A stretch of DNA of 52,693 nt, from IMG/VR virus record IMGVR_UViG_3300024332_000118, positions 1-52,693 of that record; one strand, given 5' to 3'. Under the pieces are notes generated by a model that was not told where the DNA came from, did no database searches, and saw only the letters and a program-made list of their open reading frames with translations. Position 1 is the first letter of the stretch. Every line of letters starts with the position of its first letter. Source of the stretch: a virus. Positions 31,058 to 39,583 of the stretch are shown piece after piece. The position numbers were made by a program, and so were the translations under genes.

Positions 31058-31623
31058 ATCATCAAAACTGTTTAGTATTAAATGCTGACTATACTCCTAT
31101 GGGGATTATAGATTGGAAAAAGGCTATGGTATGGTCTTTTAGATATACCCATGAACATAATCCTAGTATAGAAATCATAGAGTGGCATAATCAAGATAAG
31201 GTTATTAGCTCTACAGGGCCAGTAAAAATCCCTTCTGTTGTCCGTACTATAAAGTATTTTAGGATGTATAATAAGGCAGTTAATTTTTGCAGAAAGAACG
31301 TGTTTATTAGAGATGATTTTACATGCCAATATTGCCATAGCCAATTCCCTGTGGGCAAATTGACATACGATCATGTGATACCGAAATCCAAATGGAGAGA
31401 ACATAGTAGTCCTACATCTTGGACAAATATCGTCACATGCTGCATAAAATGCAATTTAAGAAAGTCTGATAAAACCCCTGAACAAGCCAATATGCCACTG
31501 AAAAGACAACCTATTGCACCACAAAAATCATTTAAGTACTTGCCACTTGCCTATCAGCTGCATACTATACTAAAGGAATTGCCAGAACAGTGGGTCACAT
31601 ATATAGGAGATGTCAGGAAATAA
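31054..31623 (+). CDS. HNH endonuclease
   Basis: A 189-residue protein with an HNH core in the middle: CQYCHSQFPVGKLTYDHVIP provides a zinc knuckle and the DH pair; SWTNIVTCCIKCNLRKSDKT provides the Asn and second CxxC. The N-terminal 80 residues (NCLVLNADYTPMGIIDWKKA) are the conserved extension of the YbaB/HNH group found in many bacteria and phages. It may be a homing-type nuclease or a DNA repair nuclease. Joined to its neighbours by overlaps. Confidence 0.85.
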   Translation: MNHQNCLVLNADYTPMGIIDWKKAMVWSFRYTHEHNPSIEIIEWHNQDKVISSTGPVKIPSVVRTIKYFRMYNKAVNFCRKNVFIRDDFTCQYCHSQFPVGKLTYDHVIPKSKWREHSSPTSWTNIVTCCIKCNLRKSDKTPEQANMPLKRQPIAPQKSFKYLPLAYQLHTILKELPEQWVTYIGDVRK

Positions 31624-31964
31624 TGCCGACTTATAGTTATTACTGTGAAAAATGTGAAGAAAGTTTTGAGAAGTTTTTCTATATCAGTAATTATAAAGAA
31701 CGAGTGAGATGTCCAGAATGTCAGAAGACTTGTCAAAGAGACTACGATGATATTCTTACACAATCTGCATCTATAAAGAAAGCAGATAGTGAACTTAAAA
31801 CTATTGGCGATCTAGCTAATAGGAATAGAGATAAACTATCTGTGGATGAACGAATAGCATTAGATAAAAAACATAACGAATACAAGGATACGGAATTGGA
31901 AAAAGAGTTGCCTAAAGGCATGTCTAAAATGAAGAAACCTAAGAATAAAATAAAGTGGAGATAA
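31623..31964 (+). CDS. FmdB-like zinc-ribbon protein
   Basis: A 113-residue protein starting MPTYSYYCEKCEESFEKFFY and RVRCPECQK, the FmdB-type CxxC-CxxC zinc ribbon of putative regulatory proteins. The rest is charged and helical, ending in a lysine-rich tail (KMKKPKNKIKWR). The ATG at 31623 overlaps the previous stop (TAATG); the earlier in-frame ATG at 31590 lies inside the HNH gene. It may bind nucleic acid in the recombination operon. Confidence 0.75.
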   Translation: MPTYSYYCEKCEESFEKFFYISNYKERVRCPECQKTCQRDYDDILTQSASIKKADSELKTIGDLANRNRDKLSVDERIALDKKHNEYKDTELEKELPKGMSKMKKPKNKIKWR

Positions 31965-31966
31965 TT

Positions 31967-32341
31967 ATGTCAGATGATTTAGATTTTACATTGGATCAAT
32001 CCAAGAAAGAAACTGTCTCGCATGAAGACGAGTTCTATACCCTGTTTGGTATAGAAGATTATGTAGACGACAACGGTAATACTAGACAAACTCAACAAGG
32101 CAAGAAAACGTATGCTAAACGTGTAGACGGCAAATGTCTTGTTAAGATAGGTATAGACGGAAGAGCATATAACCCTCTTGGTTTATATTCTGAAGGTCAT
32201 GCAAATAAAACATTAGCTAAAGTAGGAAAAGGTCAATATAACTTCAAAAGGGTAAATCCAAAAGTATTTGATCTGTATGTTTCTTTTCTAAGAACTAAAA
32301 ATATCGCGTGGTTAAACAATGCAAATAGGGAGTTATTATGA
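31967..32341 (+). CDS. Hypothetical protein of the recombination operon
   Basis: A 124-residue soluble protein starting MSDDLDFTLDQSKKETVS. The N-terminal 40 residues are acidic and probably flexible; the C-terminal part is basic (TYAKRVDGKCLVKIGIDGRA, FKRVNPKVFDLYVSFLRTKN). The ATG at 31967 is used with GGAG 7 bases upstream; the upstream GTG is rejected. The layout suggests a DNA- or protein-binding adaptor. No family is recognised. Confidence 0.6.
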   Translation: MSDDLDFTLDQSKKETVSHEDEFYTLFGIEDYVDDNGNTRQTQQGKKTYAKRVDGKCLVKIGIDGRAYNPLGLYSEGHANKTLAKVGKGQYNFKRVNPKVFDLYVSFLRTKNIAWLNNANRELL

Positions 32342-32670
32342 GATTAAATAAATCGCAAAAGTATGCTATTCAGTGGATGGTTTCTCAAGGCCATGATGTA
32401 ACTCAGATTGTAAAGGAACTAAAGATTCCTGTTGATGCTGTGAATAAATTTATTGAGAAAAACTGTAAGCCTAATGATGATAATACAGTCAAGACTACAT
32501 CATCAAGAGTAAAGGCATCGGACTTAATGATACATAAGACAGCAGAAAAAGGAACAAAGAATGTAGCGGTTATGACTAAAGAGGCATCTGAAGTAGCAGA
32601 CAATTTTAAGAAGAATGTCCCTACTCAATCTCATCGTCATAGTGACGCTATTCACAGGATACATGAATAA
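32338..32670 (+). CDS. Small helix-turn-helix protein
   Basis: A 110-residue basic protein. Residues 5-40 form a helix-turn-helix-like unit (KYAIQWMVSQGHDVTQIVKE then LKIPVDAVNKFIEKN), typical of sigma-region-4 or terminase-small-type motifs. The rest is lysine- and threonine-rich and probably disordered. It overlaps both neighbours by 4 to 8 bases. Possible DNA binding; the target is unknown. Confidence 0.6.
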   Translation: MRLNKSQKYAIQWMVSQGHDVTQIVKELKIPVDAVNKFIEKNCKPNDDNTVKTTSSRVKASDLMIHKTAEKGTKNVAVMTKEASEVADNFKKNVPTQSHRHSDAIHRIHE

Positions 32671-33070
32671 ATACGACTCAAAGTACTCTAACGGTAAAAA
32701 GGTTAGTGCTGCACAGTATATTACAGAGATAATATGTGAACACTACGCCAAGAAAAATAAGCTAGACTTATACTATAGGTTTTGGACTCATAAAGATTGG
32801 GCCACATTCTATAGGGGTCAAATAGGCACTGCAAATAAACTATTAAAGAAGTACGATTGCAAGGCTATCATAAGGGCTTTAAATAATCCGAAAAGTACAA
32901 GAATTTATTCCTTGAGAGCCCCTCATCTAGCTGCTATTATAGAGAGCGAGGAAAGCAAGCTAGAAAGAGAAAATAAAAACCTGACAAAACAGTACGAACG
33001 TAAGAATGAGAAGTTTAAGAAAAGCACAGGCAAGAAAAACATCATATCAAAATTGAAGGACTTAGAATGA
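32663..33070 (+). CDS. Hypothetical basic protein
   Basis: A 135-residue protein starting MNKYDSKYSNGKKVSAAQYI. The N-terminal two thirds look folded (YYRFWTHKDWATFYRGQIG, RIYSLRAPHLAAIIES), and the C-terminal 40 residues are a highly charged coiled coil. The ATG at 32663 is chosen with AGGA before it; a longer frame from 32615 lies inside the previous gene. It overlaps the recA-like gene by four bases, so a role with the recombinase is likely but undefined. Confidence 0.6.
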   Translation: MNKYDSKYSNGKKVSAAQYITEIICEHYAKKNKLDLYYRFWTHKDWATFYRGQIGTANKLLKKYDCKAIIRALNNPKSTRIYSLRAPHLAAIIESEESKLERENKNLTKQYERKNEKFKKSTGKKNIISKLKDLE

Positions 33071-34116
33071 CAATGACAAAAGAAAAACCAAAAGCAACAA
33101 AAAAGCCAAAAACTTTATCCACAGACTTAGAAAAAACTTTTGGTGCTGATATTTTAATGTCTGGAAATGCTATTAAGGAAAAGGTAGTACAGACCATCCC
33201 ACTTAGTCCTGCACTAGATATGATCTTACATGGTGGAGTTCCAGAAGGTAGCTTTGTGGTGCTTACAGGACAACCTAAATGTGGCAAGACTGTCACATCT
33301 TTAAGTTTAGCTGCTGTAGCTTTAGATCCTAAATATCAGGGAGATCTAGAAAAGCCTAGACATTGCTACTATCTGAATATAGAAGGACGACTTAAAAAGA
33401 GAGACATAGAAGGTATTAAGGGTTTAGATTTAGATAGGTTTACTTTGATAGGTTCTACGCAAGGTAAAATTCTACACGCAGAAGAATACTTACAGATTGC
33501 AGAAAGAATTATCAATGAAGAACCGGGAAGTATTGTTATCATTGACTCGTATTCTGCTTTATGTACAGAAGCAGAAATTACATCTGATATGAATAAAATG
33601 CAACGAGCAGACGGAGCAAAACTACTTGCTAAATTCTGTAGAAAGGTTGCCAATGTTATTCCTGTAAATAAGAATATTGTTATCGGTATCACACACCTGA
33701 TGGGTAATCCTACAGGATATGGTGCAGAGTTTAAGGAAAAGTCTGGTCAAGCTATTGCATATCAAACAGATATTAAACTACGGGCTAAAAGATTTGCACC
33801 TCTACTAGTAGGTAAGGAAAATGCACAAATAGGACAAGAAGTAGAATGGCAAGTCGTATGTTCTGCTCTTGGGCCACCGGGAGCAACTACTACCAGCTAC
33901 ATTAGATATGGAGAAGGTATTGACAAGAGTATGGAATTATTTAATATGTGTGTAGACGTTGGGTTGATTGCACAGGCTGGTGCTTGGTATACCTTTGAAA
34001 CTGTAGAGGGTAATCCTAAATTTCAAGGTGCTGAGAAGGCTAGAGAACATTTAATAAATAACCCTGACGTATATGATGCACTATTAAAAGAGATTAATGA
34101 AGCATTAGGTTTGTAA
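33067..34116 (+). CDS. RecA/UvsX-like recombinase
   Basis: A 349-residue RecA-family ATPase: Walker A GQPKCGKT at 68-75, Walker B IVIIDSYSALC, and a loop region with KMQRADGAKLLAKFCRKV and IGITHLMGNPTGYGAEFKEK. The catalytic Glu after Walker A appears in YYLNIEGRL. Length and motif order fit phage UvsX-type strand-exchange proteins. It would coat ssDNA for recombination-dependent replication and repair. Its stop overlaps the nuclease gene start by one base (TAATG). Confidence 0.9.
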   Translation: MTMTKEKPKATKKPKTLSTDLEKTFGADILMSGNAIKEKVVQTIPLSPALDMILHGGVPEGSFVVLTGQPKCGKTVTSLSLAAVALDPKYQGDLEKPRHCYYLNIEGRLKKRDIEGIKGLDLDRFTLIGSTQGKILHAEEYLQIAERIINEEPGSIVIIDSYSALCTEAEITSDMNKMQRADGAKLLAKFCRKVANVIPVNKNIVIGITHLMGNPTGYGAEFKEKSGQAIAYQTDIKLRAKRFAPLLVGKENAQIGQEVEWQVVCSALGPPGATTTSYIRYGEGIDKSMELFNMCVDVGLIAQAGAWYTFETVEGNPKFQGAEKAREHLINNPDVYDALLKEINEALGL

Positions 34117-34514
34117 TGGATATTATTGATTTAGACGACAACATTAGGAAATGGTCATTAAAAGGATATGTCTCTAAGGCTTCAGCTACCAATAAGTCTA
34201 GCCATCACATCAATGCTAGAAAGCTGCTGCACAAGATATATCCCACACTTCAAATATTAGAAGAGGTATCCATACCTATCAACAGAAAAGAAACATTATA
34301 TTTGGACTTTTACATACCGATGATTAAGAAATGTATAGAAGTACATGGTGAACAACACTATAAATTTATCCCGTTTTACCATACTAATAAACTAAACTTT
34401 CTAAAAGCCAAAAAGAAAGATAGGCAAAAAGCAGAGTGGTGTGAAAAAAATTCTATAACATATATTGAGTTACCGTATAACTTATTAGAGGAATGGGAAG
34501 AAAGATTAGGATGA
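34116..34514 (+). CDS. PD-(D/E)XK nuclease, VSR-like
   Basis: A 132-residue nuclease. LDFYIPMIKKCIEVHGEQHY contains the metal site: Asp64, then Glu75-x-His77 in place of ExK, and a following Glu-Gln-His. KKKDRQKAEWCEKNSITYIE continues the fold. Glu50 may be the helical acidic residue. The same D-Y-P-IEV-G-H pattern occurs in the nuclease at 49061, suggesting related enzymes. Directly after recA, a junction-resolving or repair role is likely. Overlaps the next gene by 4 bases. Confidence 0.7.
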   Translation: MDIIDLDDNIRKWSLKGYVSKASATNKSSHHINARKLLHKIYPTLQILEEVSIPINRKETLYLDFYIPMIKKCIEVHGEQHYKFIPFYHTNKLNFLKAKKKDRQKAEWCEKNSITYIELPYNLLEEWEERLG

Positions 34515-34993
34515 ATACTAAAGACAGAGTTAAAGAATGGGATGATGTTCTTGATGAATATGAAAAAGGTATAGGTTTACCTAAATATAATGGTGGTCAG
34601 TTTACAAACTCTGAACTAGAACATTATTTTTCTATGGATAGAAAAGTACTAGAATCTATGACTCCACAAGACTGTGGAGAAATAGCATACAGATTAGGAC
34701 AGTTTAGCTTTCATGTTCAAAGAAGTCTCAACAGAGAATTAGCTAGGGTAAATTGGGCAGAAGAGAATATTAAAGAAGCTATTGCAGATGAACTAAATTC
34801 ATATAAAGGATATGGATATATAGAAAAATCATCACAAGCAATTAAACATAACGACAATGCTAATGCTTTGAATAAAATTAAGAAATATGCAAAAATGAGA
34901 GCAGACAGGCTGCAATATACAGCCACTAGTGTAAAAAACCTATCAGACATTTTACTGAATATTCAGAGGAGTAAATTGAAACATGAGCAATAA
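34511..34993 (+). CDS. Hypothetical replication-region protein
   Basis: A 160-residue, mostly helical protein starting MNTKDRVKEWDDVLDEYEKG. It has aromatic-rich turns (LPKYNGGQFTNSELEHYFSM) and a long helical C-terminal half with basic residues (NALNKIKKYAKMRADRL). ATG 34511 gives the common ATGA overlap with the nuclease; ATG 34493 is also possible. Position between the nuclease and the helicase group suggests a mediator or loader, without sequence proof. Confidence 0.55.
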   Translation: MNTKDRVKEWDDVLDEYEKGIGLPKYNGGQFTNSELEHYFSMDRKVLESMTPQDCGEIAYRLGQFSFHVQRSLNRELARVNWAEENIKEAIADELNSYKGYGYIEKSSQAIKHNDNANALNKIKKYAKMRADRLQYTATSVKNLSDILLNIQRSKLKHEQ

Positions 34994-35381
34994 GAAAGAA
35001 ACAATAGAACAGATTGTTGATCTTCTTAGGTCTTTGGTAGATGATGAACCAGAAACTGAAGAGGTCAAGCCTGCTAAAAAGAGACAAACAAAGAAAAAGA
35101 CTATTCGTAAGAAGTCTAGCACAGCAAGAAACAGAAAGACAACATCAACTAAGACGACTTCTATTAACAAGTTTGATAGTATGCCAGAAAGAAATATGTT
35201 TAGGGATGATGTGGCTATTGACAAGAAACTTAGCGTACAACCACCCTCGCCAAGAACTAGGTCATACACTACTATAAATGTAACGTGTCGGTCTTGTGGG
35301 AAGTCGGACAGTCTAAATCCTGCATTGGTACATGATGCAACAAGATATAAATGTAATACCTGTTCTCAGGCTGGAGGTTGA
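34983..35381 (+). CDS. Basic linker protein with C-terminal zinc ribbon
   Basis: A 132-residue protein. Residues 1-25 are acidic and helical, 30-65 are a dense Lys/Arg/Thr/Ser tract (KKRQTKKKTIRKKSSTARNR), and the C-terminus is a zinc ribbon TCRSCGKSD ... YKCNTCSQ. This order fits a nucleic-acid-binding adaptor, perhaps for helicase or primase. It overlaps the previous gene by 11 bases and is followed three bases later by the helicase gene. No family is recognised. Confidence 0.6.
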   Translation: MSNKKETIEQIVDLLRSLVDDEPETEEVKPAKKRQTKKKTIRKKSSTARNRKTTSTKTTSINKFDSMPERNMFRDDVAIDKKLSVQPPSPRTRSYTTINVTCRSCGKSDSLNPALVHDATRYKCNTCSQAGG

Positions 35382-35384
35382 TGA

Positions 35385-36836
35385 ATGAGTCTTGATGATA
35401 CGTCTGCTGAAAGAGCAGTATTATCAGGGATTTGCAAATACGCTGACGATATTTATTTGGAAATTGCTGATATTATTGATACTGAATGTTTTACTATAGA
35501 CAGCAACAAACTAATCTTTGAGTGTGTTAAAAATCTCTGTGAAGAAAATGTTCCTGCTATTGATCTAGCATCTATCCTATCTCAGGCAAAAGAATTGGGA
35601 TATGAAGATTATTTTAATAAGAAAGATGAACTCACACATCTACAAGCTGTATTAAATTTTCCAATACACAAAGACAATGTCAAGAAGTTTGCAGCTAAGA
35701 TAACCAAACTTAAAATAGCAAGACTACTAAAAGACCAGCTTAGAGATGCACAGAAAAGCATTAATAGTATCAATGGCTCAGAGTCTGTATCACATATTAT
35801 ATCTTTAGCAGAAGATCCGATATTTGATTTTACTAATCTGATCAGCAATGATGATGCGGCTCCTGAACAAATGTCTAAAGGGTTAGAAGAATATCTCCAA
35901 GAACTACAAGACAATCCTATAGATCAAGTAGGTATTCCCACGGGATTCCCTGTGTATGATCAGGCTATTGGAGGAGGTTTGAGAACAAGTACAATTAATG
36001 TAATTGCTGCTCGCCCTAAAACAGGTAAAACTCTGCTATCTGACAACATGGGTTTAAATATAGCTAAACGAGGCATCCCTGTCTTAAATATGGACACAGA
36101 GATGACAAAAACAGACCATATAAACAGACTTATAGCCATGATGACCGAAATAGAAATCAATAAAATTGAGACAGGCAAATTCGCTGACTCTCATGCTTCT
36201 TTGACAAAAGTAAAAGAGGCAGCAGCAGAGATCGCTGATATGAAATTTTATCACAAATCTATTGCTGGCAAACCATTTGATGAACAGATATCTATTATGA
36301 AAAGATGGTTGGTAAAAGATGTTGGTTTGAATGATGATGGAACTGCGAAACAGTGCGTAATATTTTATGACTACTTAAAACTGATGGACACACAAGGCTT
36401 GTCAGGAGATATGAAAGAGTATCAACTGCTCGGATTCATGATGACTAGCCTACATAATTTTGCGACGAAATACAAAATTCCTATTGTTGGATTTATTCAG
36501 CTTAATAGGGATGGTATCACAAAAGAAAGCACAGACACAGCTAGTGGTTCAGATAGAATCATCTGGCTTTGTAGCAACTTCACAATCTTTAAAAGAAAGA
36601 GCGATGAAGAAATATCAGAAGATGGCCCCAATTCTGGCAATAGAAAACTTATTCCTATTATCAGTAGGCATGGTGGTGGTCTTGATGATAATGATTATAT
36701 TAATTGTAATATGAAGGGTTGGTGTGCCAAAATTACAGAAGGCAAAACCAAACTTGAAGTAGCCAATAGTAGTTCCAATGAAGATGAAGGATTTGTAGTA
36801 GACAATGATGACAAAGAAGAAATCCCCTTCGCATAA
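35385..36836 (+). CDS. DnaB-like replicative helicase
   Basis: A 483-residue helicase with the DnaB layout: an N-terminal domain (TSAERAVLSGICKYADDIYL), a linker, then the RecA-like motor with VGIPTGFPVYDQAIGGGLR, Walker A ARPKTGKTLLSDN, LNMDTEMTKTDHINRLIAMM, CVIFYDYLKLMD (Walker B) and VGFIQLNRDG. It unwinds DNA at the fork as a hexamer. GGAGG is 7 bases before the ATG. The end overlaps the primase gene by 32 bases. Confidence 0.92.
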   Translation: MSLDDTSAERAVLSGICKYADDIYLEIADIIDTECFTIDSNKLIFECVKNLCEENVPAIDLASILSQAKELGYEDYFNKKDELTHLQAVLNFPIHKDNVKKFAAKITKLKIARLLKDQLRDAQKSINSINGSESVSHIISLAEDPIFDFTNLISNDDAAPEQMSKGLEEYLQELQDNPIDQVGIPTGFPVYDQAIGGGLRTSTINVIAARPKTGKTLLSDNMGLNIAKRGIPVLNMDTEMTKTDHINRLIAMMTEIEINKIETGKFADSHASLTKVKEAAAEIADMKFYHKSIAGKPFDEQISIMKRWLVKDVGLNDDGTAKQCVIFYDYLKLMDTQGLSGDMKEYQLLGFMMTSLHNFATKYKIPIVGFIQLNRDGITKESTDTASGSDRIIWLCSNFTIFKRKSDEEISEDGPNSGNRKLIPIISRHGGGLDDNDYINCNMKGWCAKITEGKTKLEVANSSSNEDEGFVVDNDDKEEIPFA

Positions 36837-37959
36837 TCAGCATCAGTTAAAAGCAATTTGTGATGCTTTATGTGATAATATAGAAGAGTTATTAGCTGCA
36901 TTAGATCTGCACGAATACAGAGATAATGGAAAGATGATAACAATGGCGTGTCCTATTCATGGTGGAGATAATGACTCTGCTCTAAATTTATATTATGAAG
37001 GAGACACATATAGAGGCAACTGGAAATGTAGAACTCATCAATGTGAAAAGATTTTTAAAGGTTCTATATTAGGCTTTATTAGAGGTGTTCTGTCGGCACA
37101 GAAATACGGATGGGAAAAAGAAGGAGATAAGATTGCACCATTCCCAGAAGTAATGTCTTTTGCCGAAAGCATAGTGTCTGATAAATTAGACGGTCAATTA
37201 GACGACATTAAACTAAGATCAGACAAGACTAATTTTTCTAGGATTGTTAACAATCTAGCGGTTAAGCCTTTAAGCGAAAAAAAGATTCCTAGAGAATCAG
37301 CAATAAGCAATATTGATATACCAGCAAAATATTATGTAGATAGAGGCTTCTCTAAAGATGCTTTACAAAAGTATGATGTAGGACTTTGTAGTAATCCTAA
37401 AAAGCCCATGTATAGCAGAGTTGTGGTTCCTATATACGACGACTCTGGGCAATACCTAGTAGGAGCAACTGGTAGAAGTATCTATAATAAATGTGATATT
37501 TGTGGGGCTTTCCATAATCCTAATGGTCAGTGTCCAGATAAAGAAAAGACATGGTTATATTCTAAATGGAAACATAGTCTTGGCTTTAAGTCTCAGAATC
37601 ATCTTTATAATTTTTGGTATGCTAAAGAACATATTCTAAAAGACAACTATGCAATCATTGTAGAAAGTCCCGGTAATGTATGGAGACTAGAAGAAAACGG
37701 AATACACAATAGCGTAGGTATCTTTGGATGTAATCTAAGCGACAGACAAAAACTGATCTTAGATTCTTCTGGTGCTATGACTCTGTTTATTATTACAGAC
37801 AATGATGAAGCAGGACACAAAGCAGCAGAGGAAATTAAAGAGAAGTGCGAAAATACTTATAGATTATTTTTCCCTAAAATCTCTAAATCAGATATTGGGG
37901 AGATGAGCAACGAAGAAATACAAAAAGAAATTAAACAGTATATAGAGGCGAACTTATGA
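36805..37959 (+). CDS. DnaG-type primase
   Basis: A 384-residue primase. The N-terminal zinc-binding part has MACPIHGGDN and WKCRTHQCEK. The middle contains a second Cys cluster, CDICGAFHNPNGQCP, inserted in the catalytic core. The Toprim domain shows AIIVESPGNVWRLEENGI with the conserved Glu, and LFIITDNDEAGHKAAEEI with the DxD pair. It is shorter than E. coli DnaG and lacks a clear helicase-binding C-domain. Coupled to the helicase by overlap. Confidence 0.88.
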   Translation: MMTKKKSPSHNQHQLKAICDALCDNIEELLAALDLHEYRDNGKMITMACPIHGGDNDSALNLYYEGDTYRGNWKCRTHQCEKIFKGSILGFIRGVLSAQKYGWEKEGDKIAPFPEVMSFAESIVSDKLDGQLDDIKLRSDKTNFSRIVNNLAVKPLSEKKIPRESAISNIDIPAKYYVDRGFSKDALQKYDVGLCSNPKKPMYSRVVVPIYDDSGQYLVGATGRSIYNKCDICGAFHNPNGQCPDKEKTWLYSKWKHSLGFKSQNHLYNFWYAKEHILKDNYAIIVESPGNVWRLEENGIHNSVGIFGCNLSDRQKLILDSSGAMTLFIITDNDEAGHKAAEEIKEKCENTYRLFFPKISKSDIGEMSNEEIQKEIKQYIEANL

Positions 37960-38546
37960 TTATAGCATTTGCGGGTAGAAAGCAATCTGGTAAAACTACT
38001 TCTGCTGAATACCTAGTAAAACAATATGAATCTACTCATGACTATGGAAAAGCACGTATATATAACTTTGCAGATAGTTTAAAACAAATGTGCATGGATA
38101 TATTTGGTATCAATTACAATCAGTGCTATGGTACTGACGATCAAAAAAATCAATTAGTAGATTGTCTTTGGCCTGATACAGATATTTGTATGTCGGCTAG
38201 AGAAGTCTTGCAATATGTCGGTACAGATATATTTAGAAAAATGCAACATAACGTATGGGCTAATGCCACTATGAGGTCTATTATAAAAGACAGATACAGC
38301 CTTGCTATTATTGCGGACTGTAGATTTCCTAATGAGGTAGAGACAGTTAAAAAGTTCGATGGTTTAGTGATTAAACTAAATAGAGACCTGTTTACATCAT
38401 CACACGCAAGCGAAGTGGCATTGGATGCCAAAAACTATGATTACTCTAATTTTGACTTGGTTGTTGATAGTCAAGAGATGGGTATCGACGAACGGAATCA
38501 AATCATCAAAACCTTCCTCCAAGAAAAAGGGGTGTTACCATTATAA
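37956..38546 (+). CDS. Deoxynucleoside monophosphate kinase
   Basis: A 196-residue P-loop kinase of the T4 gp1 type: Walker A AGRKQSGKTTSAEYL, a phosphate/base region ADSLKQMCMDIFGI, TDDQKNQ, SAREVLQYVGTDIFR, then IADCRFPNEVE and KLNRD. It converts dNMPs to dNDPs for DNA synthesis. Overlaps primase by 4 bases; the next gene's coding frame may begin inside its stop. Confidence 0.85.
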   Translation: MIIAFAGRKQSGKTTSAEYLVKQYESTHDYGKARIYNFADSLKQMCMDIFGINYNQCYGTDDQKNQLVDCLWPDTDICMSAREVLQYVGTDIFRKMQHNVWANATMRSIIKDRYSLAIIADCRFPNEVETVKKFDGLVIKLNRDLFTSSHASEVALDAKNYDYSNFDLVVDSQEMGIDERNQIIKTFLQEKGVLPL

Positions 38547-38584
38547 TTACATATTTCCGAAGTTCCTCCTATAATACTCATAAT

Positions 38585-39583
38585 ATGTGTGAGCAGCAAT
38601 ATCTGTTTGACTATGTTATGGGATATAGATCTCCTTCTAATAAGAAGGCAGACAAAGGAACTATTGTACATAAAGTACTAGAAATATTAGCTTTTGTAAA
38701 ATTTCACCAACAAAAGAAAGATAAAACTTTTGTAGACGATATTGTGGGAGAGGTAGATGTAAATAATTATGATCTAGATGCAATTATAGATTCTGTTTAT
38801 ACATACTATACAACAGCCTTTAGTCATCATAAGTGGACAGCAACAGACGCTAGAGATTGTTCTAAGTGGACATACAAGGCTATCAATTACGAGGACGGAA
38901 TGTTTGATCCTAGAAAAAGAAACATTCTGTATCCTGAACAAAGGTTTGATATTACCATAGATAAGCCTTGGGCACATTTTAAGTATAAGACTAAAGATGG
39001 GCCACTAGAAGGACAATTATCTATTAAAGGTACAATCGACTTGATCACTCAGCCCAACGAGAACACTGCTGAAATTATAGATTGGAAAACAGGACGCAGA
39101 TTAAACTGGGCAACTGGGGAAGAAAAGACCCAAGAGAAACTAGAAGTAGACCCACAACTAATGATATATTACTATGCAGTAAAAAAGCTGTATCCACATA
39201 TAGATAATGTAATTGTGACAATCTATTTTATTAATGATGGTGGGCCATTTAGCGTGGCGTTTGACAAGAGCGATATGCACAAGACAGAACAGCTATTGAA
39301 AGACAAGTTTAAGAAGATACAGCATACTCTAAAACCGAGATTAAGCAAAAGCTGGAAGTGTACAAAATTATGCCATTACGGTAAGACGACTTTCGAGGGA
39401 ACAAATATTGAACCTATCACAGAATATAGAGATGGTATGGTATGCAATGTTGGCGACAAAATGACTAAATGTCAGCAGGTCGCTCACGACATTGGCCTCA
39501 AAGGTTATCAAGAAACAGTTGACGAGTACACTACTCCCGGCTACAATGTAGGACATTACAAGGCTCCGGGAAGTACAGAATGA
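38585..39583 (+). CDS. RecB/Cas4-type PD-(D/E)XK exonuclease
   Basis: A 332-residue nuclease: MCEQQYLFDYVMGYRSPSNK with KADKGTIVHKVLE (helical His), then the metal site GTIDLI ... AEIIDWKTGRR (Asp, then DxK) and PQLMIYYYAVKKLYP, as in RecB-family nucleases. Cysteines near the C-terminus (WKCTKLCHYG) could be part of an Fe-S or zinc site. Only this ATG is canonical, but the frame before it, TYFRSSSYNTHN, also looks like the family N-terminus, so translation may start at a non-AUG codon near 38543-38546. Confidence 0.85.
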   Translation: MCEQQYLFDYVMGYRSPSNKKADKGTIVHKVLEILAFVKFHQQKKDKTFVDDIVGEVDVNNYDLDAIIDSVYTYYTTAFSHHKWTATDARDCSKWTYKAINYEDGMFDPRKRNILYPEQRFDITIDKPWAHFKYKTKDGPLEGQLSIKGTIDLITQPNENTAEIIDWKTGRRLNWATGEEKTQEKLEVDPQLMIYYYAVKKLYPHIDNVIVTIYFINDGGPFSVAFDKSDMHKTEQLLKDKFKKIQHTLKPRLSKSWKCTKLCHYGKTTFEGTNIEPITEYRDGMVCNVGDKMTKCQQVAHDIGLKGYQETVDEYTTPGYNVGHYKAPGSTE

